NCBI RefSeq assembly: GCF_003634935.1
Contig: NZ_RBXO01000001.1
Coordinates: 930,001-994,000 of the forward strand
DNA from: Saccharothrix australiensis
GTDB taxonomy: Bacteria > Actinomycetota > Actinomycetes > Mycobacteriales > Pseudonocardiaceae
Reading direction: 5' to 3'
Length of the DNA stretch: 64,000 nt
The notes under the pieces: model-generated
Told to the model about the DNA's origin: nothing
The model's database searches: none
What the model saw: the letters and a program-made list of their open reading frames with translations, nothing else
Made by a program: the position numbers and the translations under genes
In this document: in pieces, positions 14,706 to 24,194 of the stretch
Layout of the letters: each line of letters starts with the position of its first letter
How positions within the stretch are numbered: the stretch's first letter is position 1

Positions 14706-15722
14706 TTGAGCACCGACTTCGACCGCGCGGCCCGGCGGGCGGGCTTCGCCCTGGACCCCGCCCAGCGCGCGGTGGCCGACCGCCTGGCCGCCCTGGGCCG
14801 CGAGCTGACCCGCCGCCGGCCGGCGCGCGGCGTGTACCTCTGGGGCCCGGTCGGGCGCGGCAAGACCTGGCTGACCACGACGTTCTTCCAGGGCCTCCCC
14901 CTGGAGTCCAAGCGCAGGCTGCACTTCCACGACTTCTTCCGGCGGTTCCACGCCGCTTGCGCGCGCCACCTCGCCGAGGCCGACGCGGTCGACCGGGCGG
15001 TGGACGAGCTGCTCGGCGGCGTCCGCTTCCTGTGCTTCGACGAGTTCCACGTGCACGACCCGGGCGACGCGATGCTGCTGTCCCGGCTGCTGACCTCGTT
15101 GTTCCGGCGGGGTGTCGTGCTGCTGACGACGTCCAACCACCCGCCGGAGCGGCTGCTGCCCGACCCGATGTACCACCACCTGTTCGAACCCGCGATCGCC
15201 CTGCTCACCGCCGAGCTGGACGTCGTGGAGCTGACGGGCGAGCGGGACTACCGGACGGTCGGCGCGGACGTGCCGCGGTCGGAGTTCGAGCGCGGCCACT
15301 ACCTGTGGCCCGGCGGGGAGGACGGGCTGCGCGAGGTCGGGCTGACGCCGCCCGCCCCCGGCGAGGCCGTCGAGCTGGCGGTCAACGGGCGGCGGCTCAC
15401 CGCCGACGCCGTGCGCGACGGCCTGGTGTGGTTCGACTTCCACCGCCTCTGCGCCACACCGACGTCCACAGTGGACTACCTCGTGCTCGCGGAGTCGTTC
15501 TCCCACTGGGTGATCTCCGGCCTGCCGGTGCTCGGCCCGAGGTCGAAGGACGCGGCGCAGCGGTTCGCGAACGTGGTGGACGTCCTGTGCGACCGCGACG
15601 TCCGCCTCACGCTGGTCGCCGACGCGCCGCTGGAGCGGGTCCTGCGCGACGCGGCGCTGCCGCTCGACGTGGACCGGACCGTCAGCCGGTTGTCGTTGCT
15701 CGGGACGCCGGTCGGTCGGTAA
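14706..15722 (+). CDS. zapE: AFG1/ZapE-type AAA-family ATPase
   Basis: 338-residue ATPase of the AFG1/ZapE family. Walker A GPVGRGKTW at about residues 47-55. Walker B and family signature VRFLCFDEFHVHDPGDAMLLSRLL at about 106-129, then sensor region VVLLTTSNHPPERLLP. The C-terminus FHRLCATPTSTVDYLVLAESF is characteristic. In E. coli ZapE interacts with FtsZ during constriction; in actinomycetes the role is less studied. A TTG start at 14706 (MSTDFDRAA), after GGGGGAAC, fits the family N-terminus; no ATG is available. The downstream gene (21 bp) may be co-transcribed. Confidence 0.85.
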   Translation: MSTDFDRAARRAGFALDPAQRAVADRLAALGRELTRRRPARGVYLWGPVGRGKTWLTTTFFQGLPLESKRRLHFHDFFRRFHAACARHLAEADAVDRAVDELLGGVRFLCFDEFHVHDPGDAMLLSRLLTSLFRRGVVLLTTSNHPPERLLPDPMYHHLFEPAIALLTAELDVVELTGERDYRTVGADVPRSEFERGHYLWPGGEDGLREVGLTPPAPGEAVELAVNGRRLTADAVRDGLVWFDFHRLCATPTSTVDYLVLAESFSHWVISGLPVLGPRSKDAAQRFANVVDVLCDRDVRLTLVADAPLERVLRDAALPLDVDRTVSRLSLLGTPVGR

Positions 15723-15743
15723 CGCGGGCACCGGGTTCCACCG

Positions 15744-16316
15744 ATGCCGGGGCAACGCGTCCGCGAGCGTCTGGAGCCCGTCTTGACCGACAACGTGTCC
15801 GCAGGTGTGGTGCTGCTCCCCGCCGAGACGACCGTCCCGGTGACCCGCGACGAGGACCACCAGGCGGAGTTGTCCCGCTACCCGGTGGCGCCGGGGATGC
15901 CGCGGACCGAGGTGGTCGAACTCGCCTGGACCGCCGGCGGCCGGGTGATCGAGGTGCGCCTGGACGGGCTGCGCGTGGGCGAGTTGACGCACGCGGTGTC
16001 GCAGCGGTACGCGCCCGTGCTGGCGCGGTTGAGCGCGGGGGGTGCGCGTGCCGGGTGCGTCGCCCTGCTCCGGGCGGGCGTGCAGGGCACGGAGGTGAGC
16101 CTGCGGCTGCCGCGCGACGGCGACGCCCCGATCCCTTCGGGCGCAACGGGATTCGCGGTGTCGTCGTGGCGCGGGTCGGGCCGGCGGCGTCCGTGGTGGA
16201 TCGCGGTGGCGGTGGTCGCGGCGATCGCCCTCGCGGCGGCGGTCGGGTCCGGCGTCCGGAGCACCGAGACGGTGTCCGGCAGCCCGTCGGCCCGCGACGG
16301 CGTCGCCTGCCGGTAG
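15744..16316 (+). CDS. Hypothetical protein with C-terminal membrane anchor
   Basis: 190 residues. The first 140 form a soluble alpha/beta-looking domain (VSAGVVLLPAETTVPVTRDEDHQAEL ... VVELAWTAGGRVIEVRLDGLRVGELTHAVSQRYAPVL), followed by basic GSGRRRPWW, a transmembrane helix at about residues 152-172 (IAVAVVAAIALAAAVGSGV) and a short external tail. Topology would place the soluble part in the cytoplasm. The HIRAN-like phrase EVRLDGLRVGELT is suggestive but not diagnostic; I do not assign a family. Possibly in operon with zapE. Confidence 0.7.
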   Translation: MPGQRVRERLEPVLTDNVSAGVVLLPAETTVPVTRDEDHQAELSRYPVAPGMPRTEVVELAWTAGGRVIEVRLDGLRVGELTHAVSQRYAPVLARLSAGGARAGCVALLRAGVQGTEVSLRLPRDGDAPIPSGATGFAVSSWRGSGRRRPWWIAVAVVAAIALAAAVGSGVRSTETVSGSPSARDGVACR

Positions 16317-16329
16317 CGCGCCGGGAGGG

Positions 16330-16343
16330 CCCGACCGGTCGGG
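16330..16343. terminator. Possible terminator hairpin
   Basis: CCCGACCGGTCGGG is a perfect 14-bp palindrome between the convergent membrane-anchored protein and the reductase-family gene; G/C-rich flanks (GGGC/GGCCC) could extend it. Confidence 0.4.
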
Positions 16344-16357
16344 CGGGCCCGTGCGCG

Positions 16358-16933
16358 TCAGCGGACCACGTCGTAGACCAGCTTCTGGATGCCGTTCGAG
16401 TAGGACTCGCTCTCGACGAGCTCCAGGTTCTGCCTGTCCTTGTCGGCCGAGCCGAACATCCGCTTGCCCGCGCCGAGCAGCACCGGGAACACGAGCAGGT
16501 GGTAGCGGTCCACCAGGCCGGCGTCGGACAGGCCGCGGTTCAGGGTGGCGCTGCCGTGGACGCTGATCGGACCGCCCTCGGTCTCCTTGAGCGCCGCGAC
16601 GTCGTCCAGGGAGCGCAGGATGGTGGTGTCGCCCCAGTTCGACACCAGGTCCTGCTCCCGGAGGGTGGTCGACACGACGTACTTGGGCATCGCGTTGTAG
16701 CCGGCGAACTCCTCCACCATGCCCGGCCACACCGGCGAGAACGCCTGGTAGCTCACCCGGCCCAGCAGCAGCGCGGTGGCCTCGTCCTGCTCGCGGCCCT
16801 TGATCTCGTAGGCGTCCGCGTCGAACTCGACGTCCTGGAACGTCCAGCCCGAGTTGCGGTAACCCGGTTCGCCGCCGGGCGCCTCCACAACGCCGTCGAG
16901 CGAGATGAACGCGGTGGAGATCAGGGTGCGCAT
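16358..16933 (-). CDS. Dihydrofolate reductase/RibD C-terminal family protein
   Basis: 191-residue protein of the RibD_C / DHFR superfamily, single-domain YwjB/YyaP-like type. Motifs: MRTLISTAFISLDGVVEAPGG at the N-terminus, ALLLGRVSYQAF, KYVVSTTLRE, GPISVHGSATLNRGL (NADPH-binding loop) and YHLLVFPVLLGAGKRMFG. These are NADPH-dependent reductases of unknown physiological substrate and are distinct from FolA. Start ATG 16933. It is transcribed in the same direction as the TetR gene 17056-17634 behind it, with about 120 bp between, and is probably independently expressed. Confidence 0.87.
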   Translation of the reverse strand: MRTLISTAFISLDGVVEAPGGEPGYRNSGWTFQDVEFDADAYEIKGREQDEATALLLGRVSYQAFSPVWPGMVEEFAGYNAMPKYVVSTTLREQDLVSNWGDTTILRSLDDVAALKETEGGPISVHGSATLNRGLSDAGLVDRYHLLVFPVLLGAGKRMFGSADKDRQNLELVESESYSNGIQKLVYDVVR

Positions 16934-17055
16934 CGGTTTCGTGCTCCTCGGTCGGTCTTGCGTGCTGTCATCAGTGCGTCGAACGGGGACCGTCCGAATC
17001 GACACCGGCCGTCGGAGATTTCCGGTGTGCCCGGCCACCCCGTCCGGCGGCGGGT

Positions 17056-17634
17056 TCAGGGCGGGTCGGCGTGGGCGGTGAACTGGCGCACGATCATCTC
17101 GGTCAACGCCGTGACGTCGGCGTCGACCATCGGCGCGCCGGTGATGCCCATGCGGTGGAGCAGGGTCCCGACGACGACGTCGATGAAGAGCAGCACCCGG
17201 TGTTCGGGCTCGCCCAGCACGTCCTGGAGCGCGCGCAGGTACGGGGCCTGGAACCGCGTGGACAGCACCTCGCGCAGGGCCGGGTCGCTGACCGCGTCCA
17301 CGAACACGCCCGCGAACGCCGCGGCGACGCCCGGCTCGGCGATCTTGGCCGCGCCCCAGCGGATGACCGAGGACAGGATTTCGGCGGGGTCGTCGCCCTC
17401 CAGCGGCAGCGGGCCGAACGTGTCGAGGAGGCAGTCCACGATCAGCGCGCCCTTGGACTCCCACCGGCGGTAGATCGTCGTCTTCGCGACACCCGCCGCC
17501 GCCGCGATGCGGTCCATCGTCGCGCCCGCGTAGCCGAGTTCGTGCGCCGTGCGGAGCGTCGCGGCGAAGACCGCGGCGTCGATGCCGGCGCGCGGTCGTC
17601 CCGGCGGTCGTCCGGAGGGGGTCGTCGGCGTCAT
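17056..17634 (-). CDS. TetR family transcriptional regulator
   Basis: 192 residues. A Pro/Arg/Gly arm (PSGRPPGRPRAG) precedes the HTH at about residues 20-65 (AAVFAATLRTAHELGYAGATMDRIAAAAGVAKTTIYRRW). The C-terminal domain is of the TetR_C_33/AcrR sort with FIDVVVGTLLHRMGITGAPM, seen in Mycobacterium regulators. Divergent from the hydrolase-ABC exporter operon over two overlapping dyads, so it very likely represses both itself and that operon, with derepression by an exported or hydrolysed ligand. Confidence 0.88.
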   Translation of the reverse strand: MTPTTPSGRPPGRPRAGIDAAVFAATLRTAHELGYAGATMDRIAAAAGVAKTTIYRRWESKGALIVDCLLDTFGPLPLEGDDPAEILSSVIRWGAAKIAEPGVAAAFAGVFVDAVSDPALREVLSTRFQAPYLRALQDVLGEPEHRVLLFIDVVVGTLLHRMGITGAPMVDADVTALTEMIVRQFTAHADPP

Positions 17635-17653
17635 GGCCCCACGATAGCAATTG

Positions 17654-17685
17654 CGCTACCATCGGTAGCGCTACTATCGGTAGCG
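17654..17685. promoter_or_regulatory. Two overlapping 17-bp TetR operators
   Basis: CGCTACCATCGGTAGCG (17654-17670) and CGCTACTATCGGTAGCG (17669-17685) are near-identical dyads overlapping by two bases, which places two repressor dimers on opposite-shifted faces 15 bp apart. They sit between the TetR start and the hydrolase start. Confidence 0.85.
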
Positions 17686-17709
17686 AAATTTGTCCGGTCG
17701 AGGAGGGGC

Positions 17710-18699
17710 ATGAACGCCGTGCTGAGCACCGAACGTCCACCGCTGGGAATCCGCCTGCTCCGGGCGCTGGGCCAGGGGGAGCCGGACTGGGTGTCGATGA
17801 CCGACGAGGAGCTGGCCGCCTTCAGCGCGGCGCAGAACCGCAAGCGGTCGTCCCGCGTCGTGCGGGTGATCACCGGGTGCCCGGACCGCGGCGCGGTCAG
17901 GTCGTGGCAGGACGTCGTGCTGCCCGACCGCCGGGTCCGCGTCCGGGTGTACCGGCCGACGCCGGAGCGCGGCGGCGGGCGCGTCGACCTGCCCCTCGTG
18001 CTCCACGTGCACGGCGGCGGGTTCGTCGGCACGGCGGCGCAGAGCGACTGGGTGAACAGCCACCTCGCCGCGCGGCTGCCCGCCGTCGTCGTCTCGGTCG
18101 AGCACCGGCTCCTGGACCGGAGGACCGCGCTGCCGGCGGGCGTCGACGACGGCTGGGACGTGCTGCGGCACGTGGTGCGGCACGCCGCCGACTGGGGTGT
18201 GGACCCGGCGCGGGCCGCGGTCTTCGGCGAGAGCAACGGCGGGTTGATCACCGCGCTCGGCACGTTCCGGGCCAGGGAAGCCGGGCTGCCCCTGCGGGCG
18301 CAGGTGCTGGTCAACCCCGCGCTCGACCTGACCGACGAGGCGTACGAGCACCCGTCGATGCGCCGGCACGGCAACAGCCCGACCCTGAACATCGGACAGG
18401 TGCGGCTGTACCAGCGGTTGGCCGTGCCGCCGGGCGTCGACGCCCGCGCGATGTCGCCGCTGCACGCCGCCGACCTGAGCGGGCTGCCGCCCGCACTGGT
18501 CGTGGTGCCGACCATCGACCCGATGGCCGACCAGGGCCGCGGCTACGCCGAGCGGCTGCTCGAAGCCGGCACGCCCGCGCGCCTCACCGAGCACGCCGGG
18601 GCGACGCACGGGTTCGTGAGCATGCCGGGCGTGGTGCCGCAGGCCAAGGCCGCGCGGGCGGAGATCGCCGCGTTCCTGCGGCACCACCTCATCGGGTGA
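17710..18699 (+). CDS. HSL-type alpha/beta hydrolase (esterase)
   Basis: 329-residue hormone-sensitive-lipase-type esterase. Oxyanion motif HGGG at about residues 101-104 (LHVHGGGFVG), nucleophile elbow GESNGG with Ser near residue 175, catalytic Asp probably in PTIDPMADQG and His in [23 protein letters not shown] directly upstream of ATG 17710. First gene of an apparent operon with the two ABC exporter half-transporters 32 bp downstream, all behind the TetR operators. It may process an ester-containing drug or lipid that the exporter handles; that functional link is inference. Confidence 0.9.
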   Translation: MNAVLSTERPPLGIRLLRALGQGEPDWVSMTDEELAAFSAAQNRKRSSRVVRVITGCPDRGAVRSWQDVVLPDRRVRVRVYRPTPERGGGRVDLPLVLHVHGGGFVGTAAQSDWVNSHLAARLPAVVVSVEHRLLDRRTALPAGVDDGWDVLRHVVRHAADWGVDPARAAVFGESNGGLITALGTFRAREAGLPLRAQVLVNPALDLTDEAYEHPSMRRHGNSPTLNIGQVRLYQRLAVPPGVDARAMSPLHAADLSGLPPALVVVPTIDPMADQGRGYAERLLEAGTPARLTEHAGATHGFVSMPGVVPQAKAARAEIAAFLRHHLIG

Positions 18700-18731
18700 C
18701 GGACCGGGTCGTGACGGGCGAAGGGGGAACG

Positions 18732-20531
18732 ATGACCACGACGGCCGGGCGCGCCGAGGCGGGCGAGCAGCGCGCACCGACACCACCGCCGGCAGGACCG
18801 GGGCTGCTGCGCCCCTTCGCCGGGGGATTCGCGGCCGTGGTGGTCCTCCAGGTCGTCGGCTCGGTCGCGGGTCTGGCGCCGCTGCTCGCGGTCGTCGAAC
18901 TGGGCCGGGCCCTGCTGTCGCCGGGCCCGCTCGACCACGGCCGGGTCTGGTCCGCCGTGCTCGCGGGCGCGGGCGGCCTGCTGGTCCGGCTGCTGCTCAC
19001 GGCCGCCTCCGCCGGGGTCGGGCACCTCCTCGACGGCCGCGTGCGACTGGCGTTCCGCCGGCAGTTGGCCACACGGCTGGGGCGCGTGCCGATCGGCTGG
19101 TTCTCCCGGCGGCGCACCGGGGAGCTGGCGGCGGTGGTGGGCGACGACGTCAGCGCCGTGCACCCGGTCATCGCCCACGCGCCCGGCGAACTCGCCTCGG
19201 CGTTCGCGGTGCCCCTGGTGTCGCTGGTCTACCTGCTCACCGTCGACTGGCGGCTGACGCTGATCACGCTGGCGCCGGTGGTGCTCGCGGTGGCGGTGGT
19301 CCCGCTGATGACGACGCCGACCCGGCTGCGCGAGCAGCGCGAGCTGGACGCGGCGATGGGGCGGATCACGAGTTCGGTCGTCGAGTTCGTGCGGGGCATC
19401 GCGGTGGTGAAGGCGTTCGGGGGCGGCGAGCGCGCCCACCGCCGGTTCCGCACGGCCGCGGACGGCTTCGTCGACGTCTTCTCCCGGTGGGTCCACGGCA
19501 TGTCGGTACCCGCCGCCGCGATGCAGTTGGCGCTGTCACCGCCGTTCGTGCTGCTGGTCGTGCTGGTCGGCGGCGCCTGGCTGATCACGTCCGGCGGCCT
19601 CGCGCCGGTCGACCTGCTGCCGTTCCTGCTGCTCGGGCTGGGCCTGACGGCTCCGGTGGCGGCCCTCGGCCACGGCTTCGACGACGTGCAGGCCGCCCGG
19701 CGCGCGCTCGGCCGCATCCGGGAGGTGCTCGACGTGCGGCCCCTGCCGGAACCCGCGCGCCCGGTCGCGCCGCGGGGGCACCGGGTGGAGCTGCGCGACG
19801 TCCGGTTCGGCTACGAGCCCGGTCACGAGGTGCTGCGGGGCATCGACCTGGTGCTCGAACCGGGCACGGTGACCGCGCTCGTCGGTCCGTCGGGGAGCGG
19901 GAAGTCCACGCTGGTCCGGCTGCTGCCGCGGTTCTTCGACCCGACCGGCGGCGCGATCCTCCTGGGCGGCGTCGACCTGCGCGACCTCGGCGGCGGGCGG
20001 CTGCACCGGATGGTCTCCTTCGTCTTCCAGGACACCACCCTGCTGCGCGCGTCGGTCGCGGACAACATCGCGCTGGCGGTGCCGGGCGCGGACCGGGACG
20101 ACGTGGTGCGCGCCGCCCGGCTGGCGGACGTCCACGACCGGGTCCTCGCGCTGCCGCGCGGGTACGACACGGTGCTCGGCGAGGAGGCCGAGCTGTCGGG
20201 CGGCGAGGCGCAGCGGATCTCGATCGCCCGCGCGCTGCTCGCCGACACGCCCGTCCTGGTGCTCGACGAGGCGACCGCCTTCGCCGACCCGCGGACCGAG
20301 CGCGCGGTGCGCCGCGCCCTGGCGGACCTCGGTGGCGACCGGACGGTCCTCGTCATCGCGCACCGGCTGGAGACGATCGCCGACGCCGACACCGTCGTGG
20401 TGCTGGAGGACGGGGTGGTCGTCGAGCGCGGCACACCCGCCGAACTGGCGGCGCGGGGCGGGCGGTTCGCCGCGTTCCGGGGGGTCCACCGGTCGGCGGC
20501 CGGTTCCGACGGACAGGGGGAGCACAGATGA
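18732..20531 (+). CDS. ABC exporter half-transporter (permease-ATPase), subunit 1
   Basis: 599 residues. N-terminal ABC transmembrane domain (about residues 30-320) with six predicted helices (for example [55 protein letters not shown]). Then the nucleotide-binding domain: Walker [10 protein letters not shown] at about 386, Q-loop FVFQDTTLL, signature [14 protein letters not shown], Walker B VLVLDEAT and H-loop VIAHR. Type IV/IrtA-like exporter fold. ATG 18732 with AAGGGGGAAC upstream. Its stop overlaps the next half-transporter start by 4 bp (ATGA), so the two are expected to form a heterodimer. Siderophore-type (IrtAB-like) or drug export are both plausible. Confidence 0.92.
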   Translation: MTTTAGRAEAGEQRAPTPPPAGPGLLRPFAGGFAAVVVLQVVGSVAGLAPLLAVVELGRALLSPGPLDHGRVWSAVLAGAGGLLVRLLLTAASAGVGHLLDGRVRLAFRRQLATRLGRVPIGWFSRRRTGELAAVVGDDVSAVHPVIAHAPGELASAFAVPLVSLVYLLTVDWRLTLITLAPVVLAVAVVPLMTTPTRLREQRELDAAMGRITSSVVEFVRGIAVVKAFGGGERAHRRFRTAADGFVDVFSRWVHGMSVPAAAMQLALSPPFVLLVVLVGGAWLITSGGLAPVDLLPFLLLGLGLTAPVAALGHGFDDVQAARRALGRIREVLDVRPLPEPARPVAPRGHRVELRDVRFGYEPGHEVLRGIDLVLEPGTVTALVGPSGSGKSTLVRLLPRFFDPTGGAILLGGVDLRDLGGGRLHRMVSFVFQDTTLLRASVADNIALAVPGADRDDVVRAARLADVHDRVLALPRGYDTVLGEEAELSGGEAQRISIARALLADTPVLVLDEATAFADPRTERAVRRALADLGGDRTVLVIAHRLETIADADTVVVLEDGVVVERGTPAELAARGGRFAAFRGVHRSAAGSDGQGEHR

Positions 20532-22243
20532 TCGGGATGTTGCTGCGGGTGCTGGGTGACGAGTACGGGCGACCGGTGCGGCGCACCGTGGCCCTGATGT
20601 CGGCGGCCGCCGCGGCCGAGGGGTTGGCCTGCGCGCTGCTGGTCCCGGTGCTGCGGGCGCTGCTCGGGAGCACGCCCGGCGACGCCTGGCCGTGGCTGGC
20701 CGCGTTCGGGGCGGCGGTCGCCGTCTGCGCCGTCCTGCGCTACCGCGGCGACCTGACCGGGTTCCGCGCCGGGACCGCGCTGCTGCGCGGCATGTACCAC
20801 CGGCTCGGCGACCACCTGGCCCGCCTGCCCATCGGCTGGTACAGCGCGGACCGGGTCGGCAGGCTGTCCGTCCTGGCCGGGCGCGGCGTCCTGGAGACGA
20901 TGGGCGTGATCGCGCACCTGCTGCCGCCGTTCCTCTCGGCCTGCGTGACCCCGTTGACGATCGTCGCCGTGATGACGGCGTTCGACTGGCGGCTCGGGTT
21001 GGCCGCGCTGGCCGGCGCGCCGGTCGTCGTGGCGGTGCAGGTCTGGGCGGGACGTTCGACGGCCGCCGCCGACGCGGAGCGCGCCGAACGCGACCACGAG
21101 GCGACCGGGCGGGTCATCGAGTACCTGCGGGCCCAGCCGGTGCTGCGCGCGGGCGGGCGGACCGCCGAGCGCTTCCGGTTGCTCGACGACTCGCTGCGGG
21201 AGGTCGAGCGGGCGTCCCGCCGCGCCGTGCGGTCGGCGCTGCCGGGCGCGGTGGGCCTGGCGGTCGCGGTGCAGGCGGTGTTCACCGCGCTGCTGGTGCT
21301 GGGCGCTCACCTCGCGCTCGGCGGTGACGTCGGCGCGGCCGAGGTGGTGGCGCTGCTGGTGCTGGCGGCCCGCTGCGCGGACCCGTTGCTGTCGCTGGTG
21401 GACCTCGGCGGCCGGCTCCGCGGTGCGCGGGCCGAACTGGCGAGGCTCGACGCGGTGCTGCGCACCGAGCCCCTGCCGGAACCCCGCCGGCCGGTCCGGC
21501 CGACCCGCCACGACCTGGAGTTCGCGTCCGTCGGCTTCCGGCACGGCGAGCGGGTGGTGTTCGACGGCGTGTCGCTGACCGTGCCGGAAGGGCAGCGGGT
21601 GGCGGTCGTCGGGCCTTCGGGTGCGGGGAAGAGCACGCTGCTCCAGCTGCTCGCGCGGTTCTACGACGTGGACGCGGGCGCGGTGCGCGTGGGCGGGGTG
21701 GACGTGCGGTCGATCGGGTCGGACGAGCTGATGTCGCGGATCGCCATCGTGTTCCAGGACGTCTACCTCTTCGACGGCACCGTCGAGGAGAACGTGCGCC
21801 TCGGGCGTCCCGAAGCGAGCGCGGCCGAGGTGCGGGCGGCGGCGGCAGCGGCGGGGTTGGACGAGGTGGTGGCGCGGCTGCCGGGCGGGTGGGCGACGGA
21901 GGTCGGTGAGGGCGGTGCGCGGTTGTCGGGCGGTGAGCGCCAGCGGGTGTCGATCGCGCGGGCGCTGCTCAAGGACGCGCCCATCGTGCTGCTGGACGAG
22001 GTGACGTCGGCGCTGGACCCGGAGAACGAGGCGGCGGTGCAGGAGGGCGTCGAGCGCCTCATGGCGGGCCGCACGGTGGTGATGGTGGCGCACCGCATGC
22101 GGACCGTCCAGCGCGCCGACCGGGTGGTGTTCCTGGACGGGGGCAGGGTGGTGGAGGAGGGCACACCGGCCGACCTGCTGCGCCGCGGCGGTCGCTACGC
22201 GGAGTTCCAGGCGATCTCGCAGGAGAGCGGGCTGACTCCGTGA
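20528..22243 (+). CDS. ABC exporter half-transporter (permease-ATPase), subunit 2
   Basis: 571 residues with the same architecture as its upstream partner: TMD with the coupling-helix region [22 protein letters not shown], then NBD with Walker [11 protein letters not shown]-loop IVFQDVYLF, signature [14 protein letters not shown], Walker [16 protein letters not shown] and H-loop MVAHR. Both NBDs have canonical catalytic Glu positions (LDEAT in subunit 1, LDEVT here), so I see no obviously degenerate site. Overlaps subunit 1 by 4 bp. Together with the TetR gene and esterase it forms a four-gene module. Confidence 0.92.
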   Translation: MIGMLLRVLGDEYGRPVRRTVALMSAAAAAEGLACALLVPVLRALLGSTPGDAWPWLAAFGAAVAVCAVLRYRGDLTGFRAGTALLRGMYHRLGDHLARLPIGWYSADRVGRLSVLAGRGVLETMGVIAHLLPPFLSACVTPLTIVAVMTAFDWRLGLAALAGAPVVVAVQVWAGRSTAAADAERAERDHEATGRVIEYLRAQPVLRAGGRTAERFRLLDDSLREVERASRRAVRSALPGAVGLAVAVQAVFTALLVLGAHLALGGDVGAAEVVALLVLAARCADPLLSLVDLGGRLRGARAELARLDAVLRTEPLPEPRRPVRPTRHDLEFASVGFRHGERVVFDGVSLTVPEGQRVAVVGPSGAGKSTLLQLLARFYDVDAGAVRVGGVDVRSIGSDELMSRIAIVFQDVYLFDGTVEENVRLGRPEASAAEVRAAAAAAGLDEVVARLPGGWATEVGEGGARLSGGERQRVSIARALLKDAPIVLLDEVTSALDPENEAAVQEGVERLMAGRTVVMVAHRMRTVQRADRVVFLDGGRVVEEGTPADLLRRGGRYAEFQAISQESGLTP

Positions 22244-22392
22244 GCGGGGCCGTCCCGCGCGGCCGGGCGTACTCCACGCCTTGAAAGGCCAGGTCACAGG
22301 CCGTTCGCGGGCATGGGCGCCGGTGACTCTTCACACAAAGGGACGACTGGATCGTGACTCACGCCACAACGTGTCTGGGTTAACCTTTGTGC

Positions 22393-22614
22393 ATGGCCAC
22401 CCCACGCACCTTCACCGCCGCTGTCACTCGTGACGGCGACTGGTATGTGGCTCGGTGCCTTGAGGTCGAGGTCACCAGCCAGGGGCGCACGGTCGAGGAA
22501 GCGCTCGGCAACCTTCGTGAGGCTCTGGAACTCTACTTCGAGGACGTGCCCGTGCCGCCGCCGGCGCGTGATCACCCGCTGGTGACGCAAGTGGAGATCT
22601 GCGTTCCAGCGTAG
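22393..22614 (+). CDS. hicB: HicB-like antitoxin
   Basis: 73-residue HicB-type antitoxin of the partial RNase H fold: FTAAVTRDGDWYVARCLEVEVTSQGRTVEEALGNLREALELYFED is diagnostic. It lacks a long C-terminal DNA-binding extension (ends PLVTQVEICVPA), so autorepression would need another factor or the short tail. The antitoxin-first order (hicBA) is common in actinomycetes. The HicA gene begins 27 bp downstream. ATG 22393; the GTG just upstream is less likely. Confidence 0.88.
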   Translation: MATPRTFTAAVTRDGDWYVARCLEVEVTSQGRTVEEALGNLREALELYFEDVPVPPPARDHPLVTQVEICVPA

Positions 22615-22641
22615 ATCTTCTCTGTGGGTAGTCTTCCGGCC

Positions 22642-22869
22642 GTGAGTCCTTCGCTGCCGGTGGTGTCTGGTGCTCGCGTCATGGCCGCACTGCGCCTGGC
22701 CGGGTTCGACCACGTATCGACCAAGGGCAGCCACGCGAAGCTCCGGAACGAGGGCGGTAGGACCGTTGTCGTTCCGCTCCACGACGAACTCGCCAAGGGG
22801 ACCCTGTCGTCCATCCTCAAGCAGGCGAGCCTCACGACTGCGGACCTGTTGGCGCTGCTGCGGTCGTGA
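22642..22869 (+). CDS. hicA: HicA-like mRNA interferase toxin
   Basis: 75-residue HicA toxin with the dsRBD-like fold: LPVVSGARVMAALRLAGFDHV, then STKGSHAKLRNEG carrying the catalytic His (GSH), VVVPLHDELAKGTLSSILKQASLT. The GTG at 22642 fits the family N-terminus (SPSLPVVSG); a GTG at 22624 in frame adds six residues. Neither has a strong RBS, consistent with coupling to hicB. HicA cleaves mRNA; HicB neutralises it. The module sits directly at the edge of the tRNA-Arg island, a usual place for stabilising TA systems. Confidence 0.88.
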   Translation: MSPSLPVVSGARVMAALRLAGFDHVSTKGSHAKLRNEGGRTVVVPLHDELAKGTLSSILKQASLTTADLLALLRS

Positions 22870-22955
22870 GGTCGCTCGCCGCCTGGAGCGCTTGTCGGGC
22901 GTCCCACCTCGCGGGGGCAGCGGATGCGAGCCGTGCCCGGCTCGCGGCGGTTGCC

Positions 22956-23050
22956 GGGAAGAGTTCAGGCCCCGAGCGGGCTGCCACTGCTCAGGTCCTG
23001 ATTCACCCGGCGCAAGGTGAGTGCCCCCAGCGGGACTCGAACCTGCGACC
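22956..23050. repeat. Decayed tRNA 3'-end / att-like remnant (outer copy)
   Basis: Homologous to 25683-25780: both contain GTTCAGGCCCCGAGCG, then TGATTCACCCGGCG, AAGGTGAGTGCCCCC and the T-arm CTCGAACCTGCGAC of a minus-strand tRNA. Here the T-stem has an A-C mismatch and the rest of the tRNA is absent, so it is a remnant and not a functional gene. Marks an older or outer insertion boundary of the tRNA-Arg island. Confidence 0.75.
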
Positions 23051-23144
23051 CCTCCGATCGTGCCCCTGACCTGTGTTCGGGGGGAGGGCGGCGATGGTGC
23101 GGGCTCGTGCTGCATGTGAATGAGCGTGGGTCCGGTCCGGTGGG

Positions 23145-24038
23145 TCACGGTTGTGGCGTGTTCGCGGCGGTGGTCGTGCGGGCCCACGAGGCCAGGAGCT
23201 GGAGTCGTTCGGCGGTCGGGGAATTGGGTTCGGCGATATAGGTGGAGAGGGTGATGGTCGGGGTGGAGGCGATGGTGAGTTGCTCGAAGCCGAGGATGAG
23301 CTCGCCGACGTCGTGGTGGTGCAGGGCCTTCGCGCCCGCGCGGTGGGTGCTGACGTCGTGCGCGGCCCACCTGGTGCGGAACTCGGGGCTGCGGGTGGAC
23401 AGTTCCCCGATGAGGCCGGTGAGGTGCTTGTCGTAGGGGGCGGCGCCTGCGTGGGCGCGCAGCATGTGCACGCAGACGGCGGCGGCTTCGTCGATGTCGG
23501 CGTAGAAGTCCTGAGCGGCCGGGTCCAGGAAGACGAAGGCGGCCAGGTTCGGGTGTGCGGTGCTCGAACGTCGTGTCGGGCTGTCGTAGGCGGCGGAGAA
23601 CAGGGCGCGGCCCAGCGGGTTCGCGCCGAGGATGTCGAGGCAGCCGTCGTGGGCGATGACGGGGGTCGCGCCCATGCTGTCGATGAGCAGCTGCACGCGG
23701 TGCGACACACCCCTGGCGCGACGCGTCCGGCCCGGCGCCCGGGTGGGGCGGCGCGCGGCGCGGGCGAGGTCGAGGAGGTAGCGGCGCTCGTCCTCGTCCA
23801 GCTGTAGGGCGCGAGCCACGGCGTCCAGGACCTCTTCGGAGACGCCGGCGAGGTTCCCCTTCTCCATGCGGGTGTAGTAGTCGGCCGACACGCCCGCGAG
23901 CAGTGCGACCTCCTCGCGGCGCAGGCCGGGAACGCGCCGGGTCGTCGTGCCGTAGTCGGGCAGCCCGGCCATTCGGGGGGTGATCTTCGCGCGCCGGGTG
24001 GTGAGGAAGTCCCGCGCCGCCTGGTTCTTCGGGGACAC
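23145..24038 (-). CDS. XRE regulator with MmyB-like ligand-binding domain
   Basis: 297 residues. HTH at about 25-80 (MAGLPDYGTTTRRVPGLRREEVALLAGVSADYYTRMEKGNL) and the MmyB-like PAS-type C-terminal domain (about 110-280: VQLLIDSMGATPVIAHDGCLDILGANPLGRALF ... RTRWAAHDVSTHRAGAKALHHHDVGELILGFEQL). The family is named for the methylenomycin regulator MmyB; members bind small or fatty-acid ligands. GTG start at 24038 (VSPKNQAARDFL). Divergent from the hydrolase gene starting at 24195, which it likely regulates, as often seen for MmyB-like regulators with a neighbouring oxidoreductase or hydrolase. Confidence 0.9.
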   Translation of the reverse strand: MSPKNQAARDFLTTRRAKITPRMAGLPDYGTTTRRVPGLRREEVALLAGVSADYYTRMEKGNLAGVSEEVLDAVARALQLDEDERRYLLDLARAARRPTRAPGRTRRARGVSHRVQLLIDSMGATPVIAHDGCLDILGANPLGRALFSAAYDSPTRRSSTAHPNLAAFVFLDPAAQDFYADIDEAAAVCVHMLRAHAGAAPYDKHLTGLIGELSTRSPEFRTRWAAHDVSTHRAGAKALHHHDVGELILGFEQLTIASTPTITLSTYIAEPNSPTAERLQLLASWARTTTAANTPQP

Positions 24039-24194
24039 GCCGCCAGCCTATGACCGGGCCCGCGGGCCTGCCAGGTACTGCCAGAACCCCGACCAGCTCG
24101 ACCCGGCGGACGGCGGCGACCGCGTGTTCACTGAGCTGTGTTCCTCCGGATGGGACGTTCGAGAGAGTTCGTGAAGAACAGGAAGGCCGACGAC

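Noticed and set aside
14409..16730. Long minus-strand open frame spanning zapE and the membrane-anchored protein
   Set aside because: Shadow of the plus-strand AFG1 ATPase (Walker A visible there).
22956..23050. Functional tRNA gene at the outer repeat
   Set aside because: Only the 3' part remains, the T-stem has a mismatch and no anticodon arm exists, so I treat it as a remnant.
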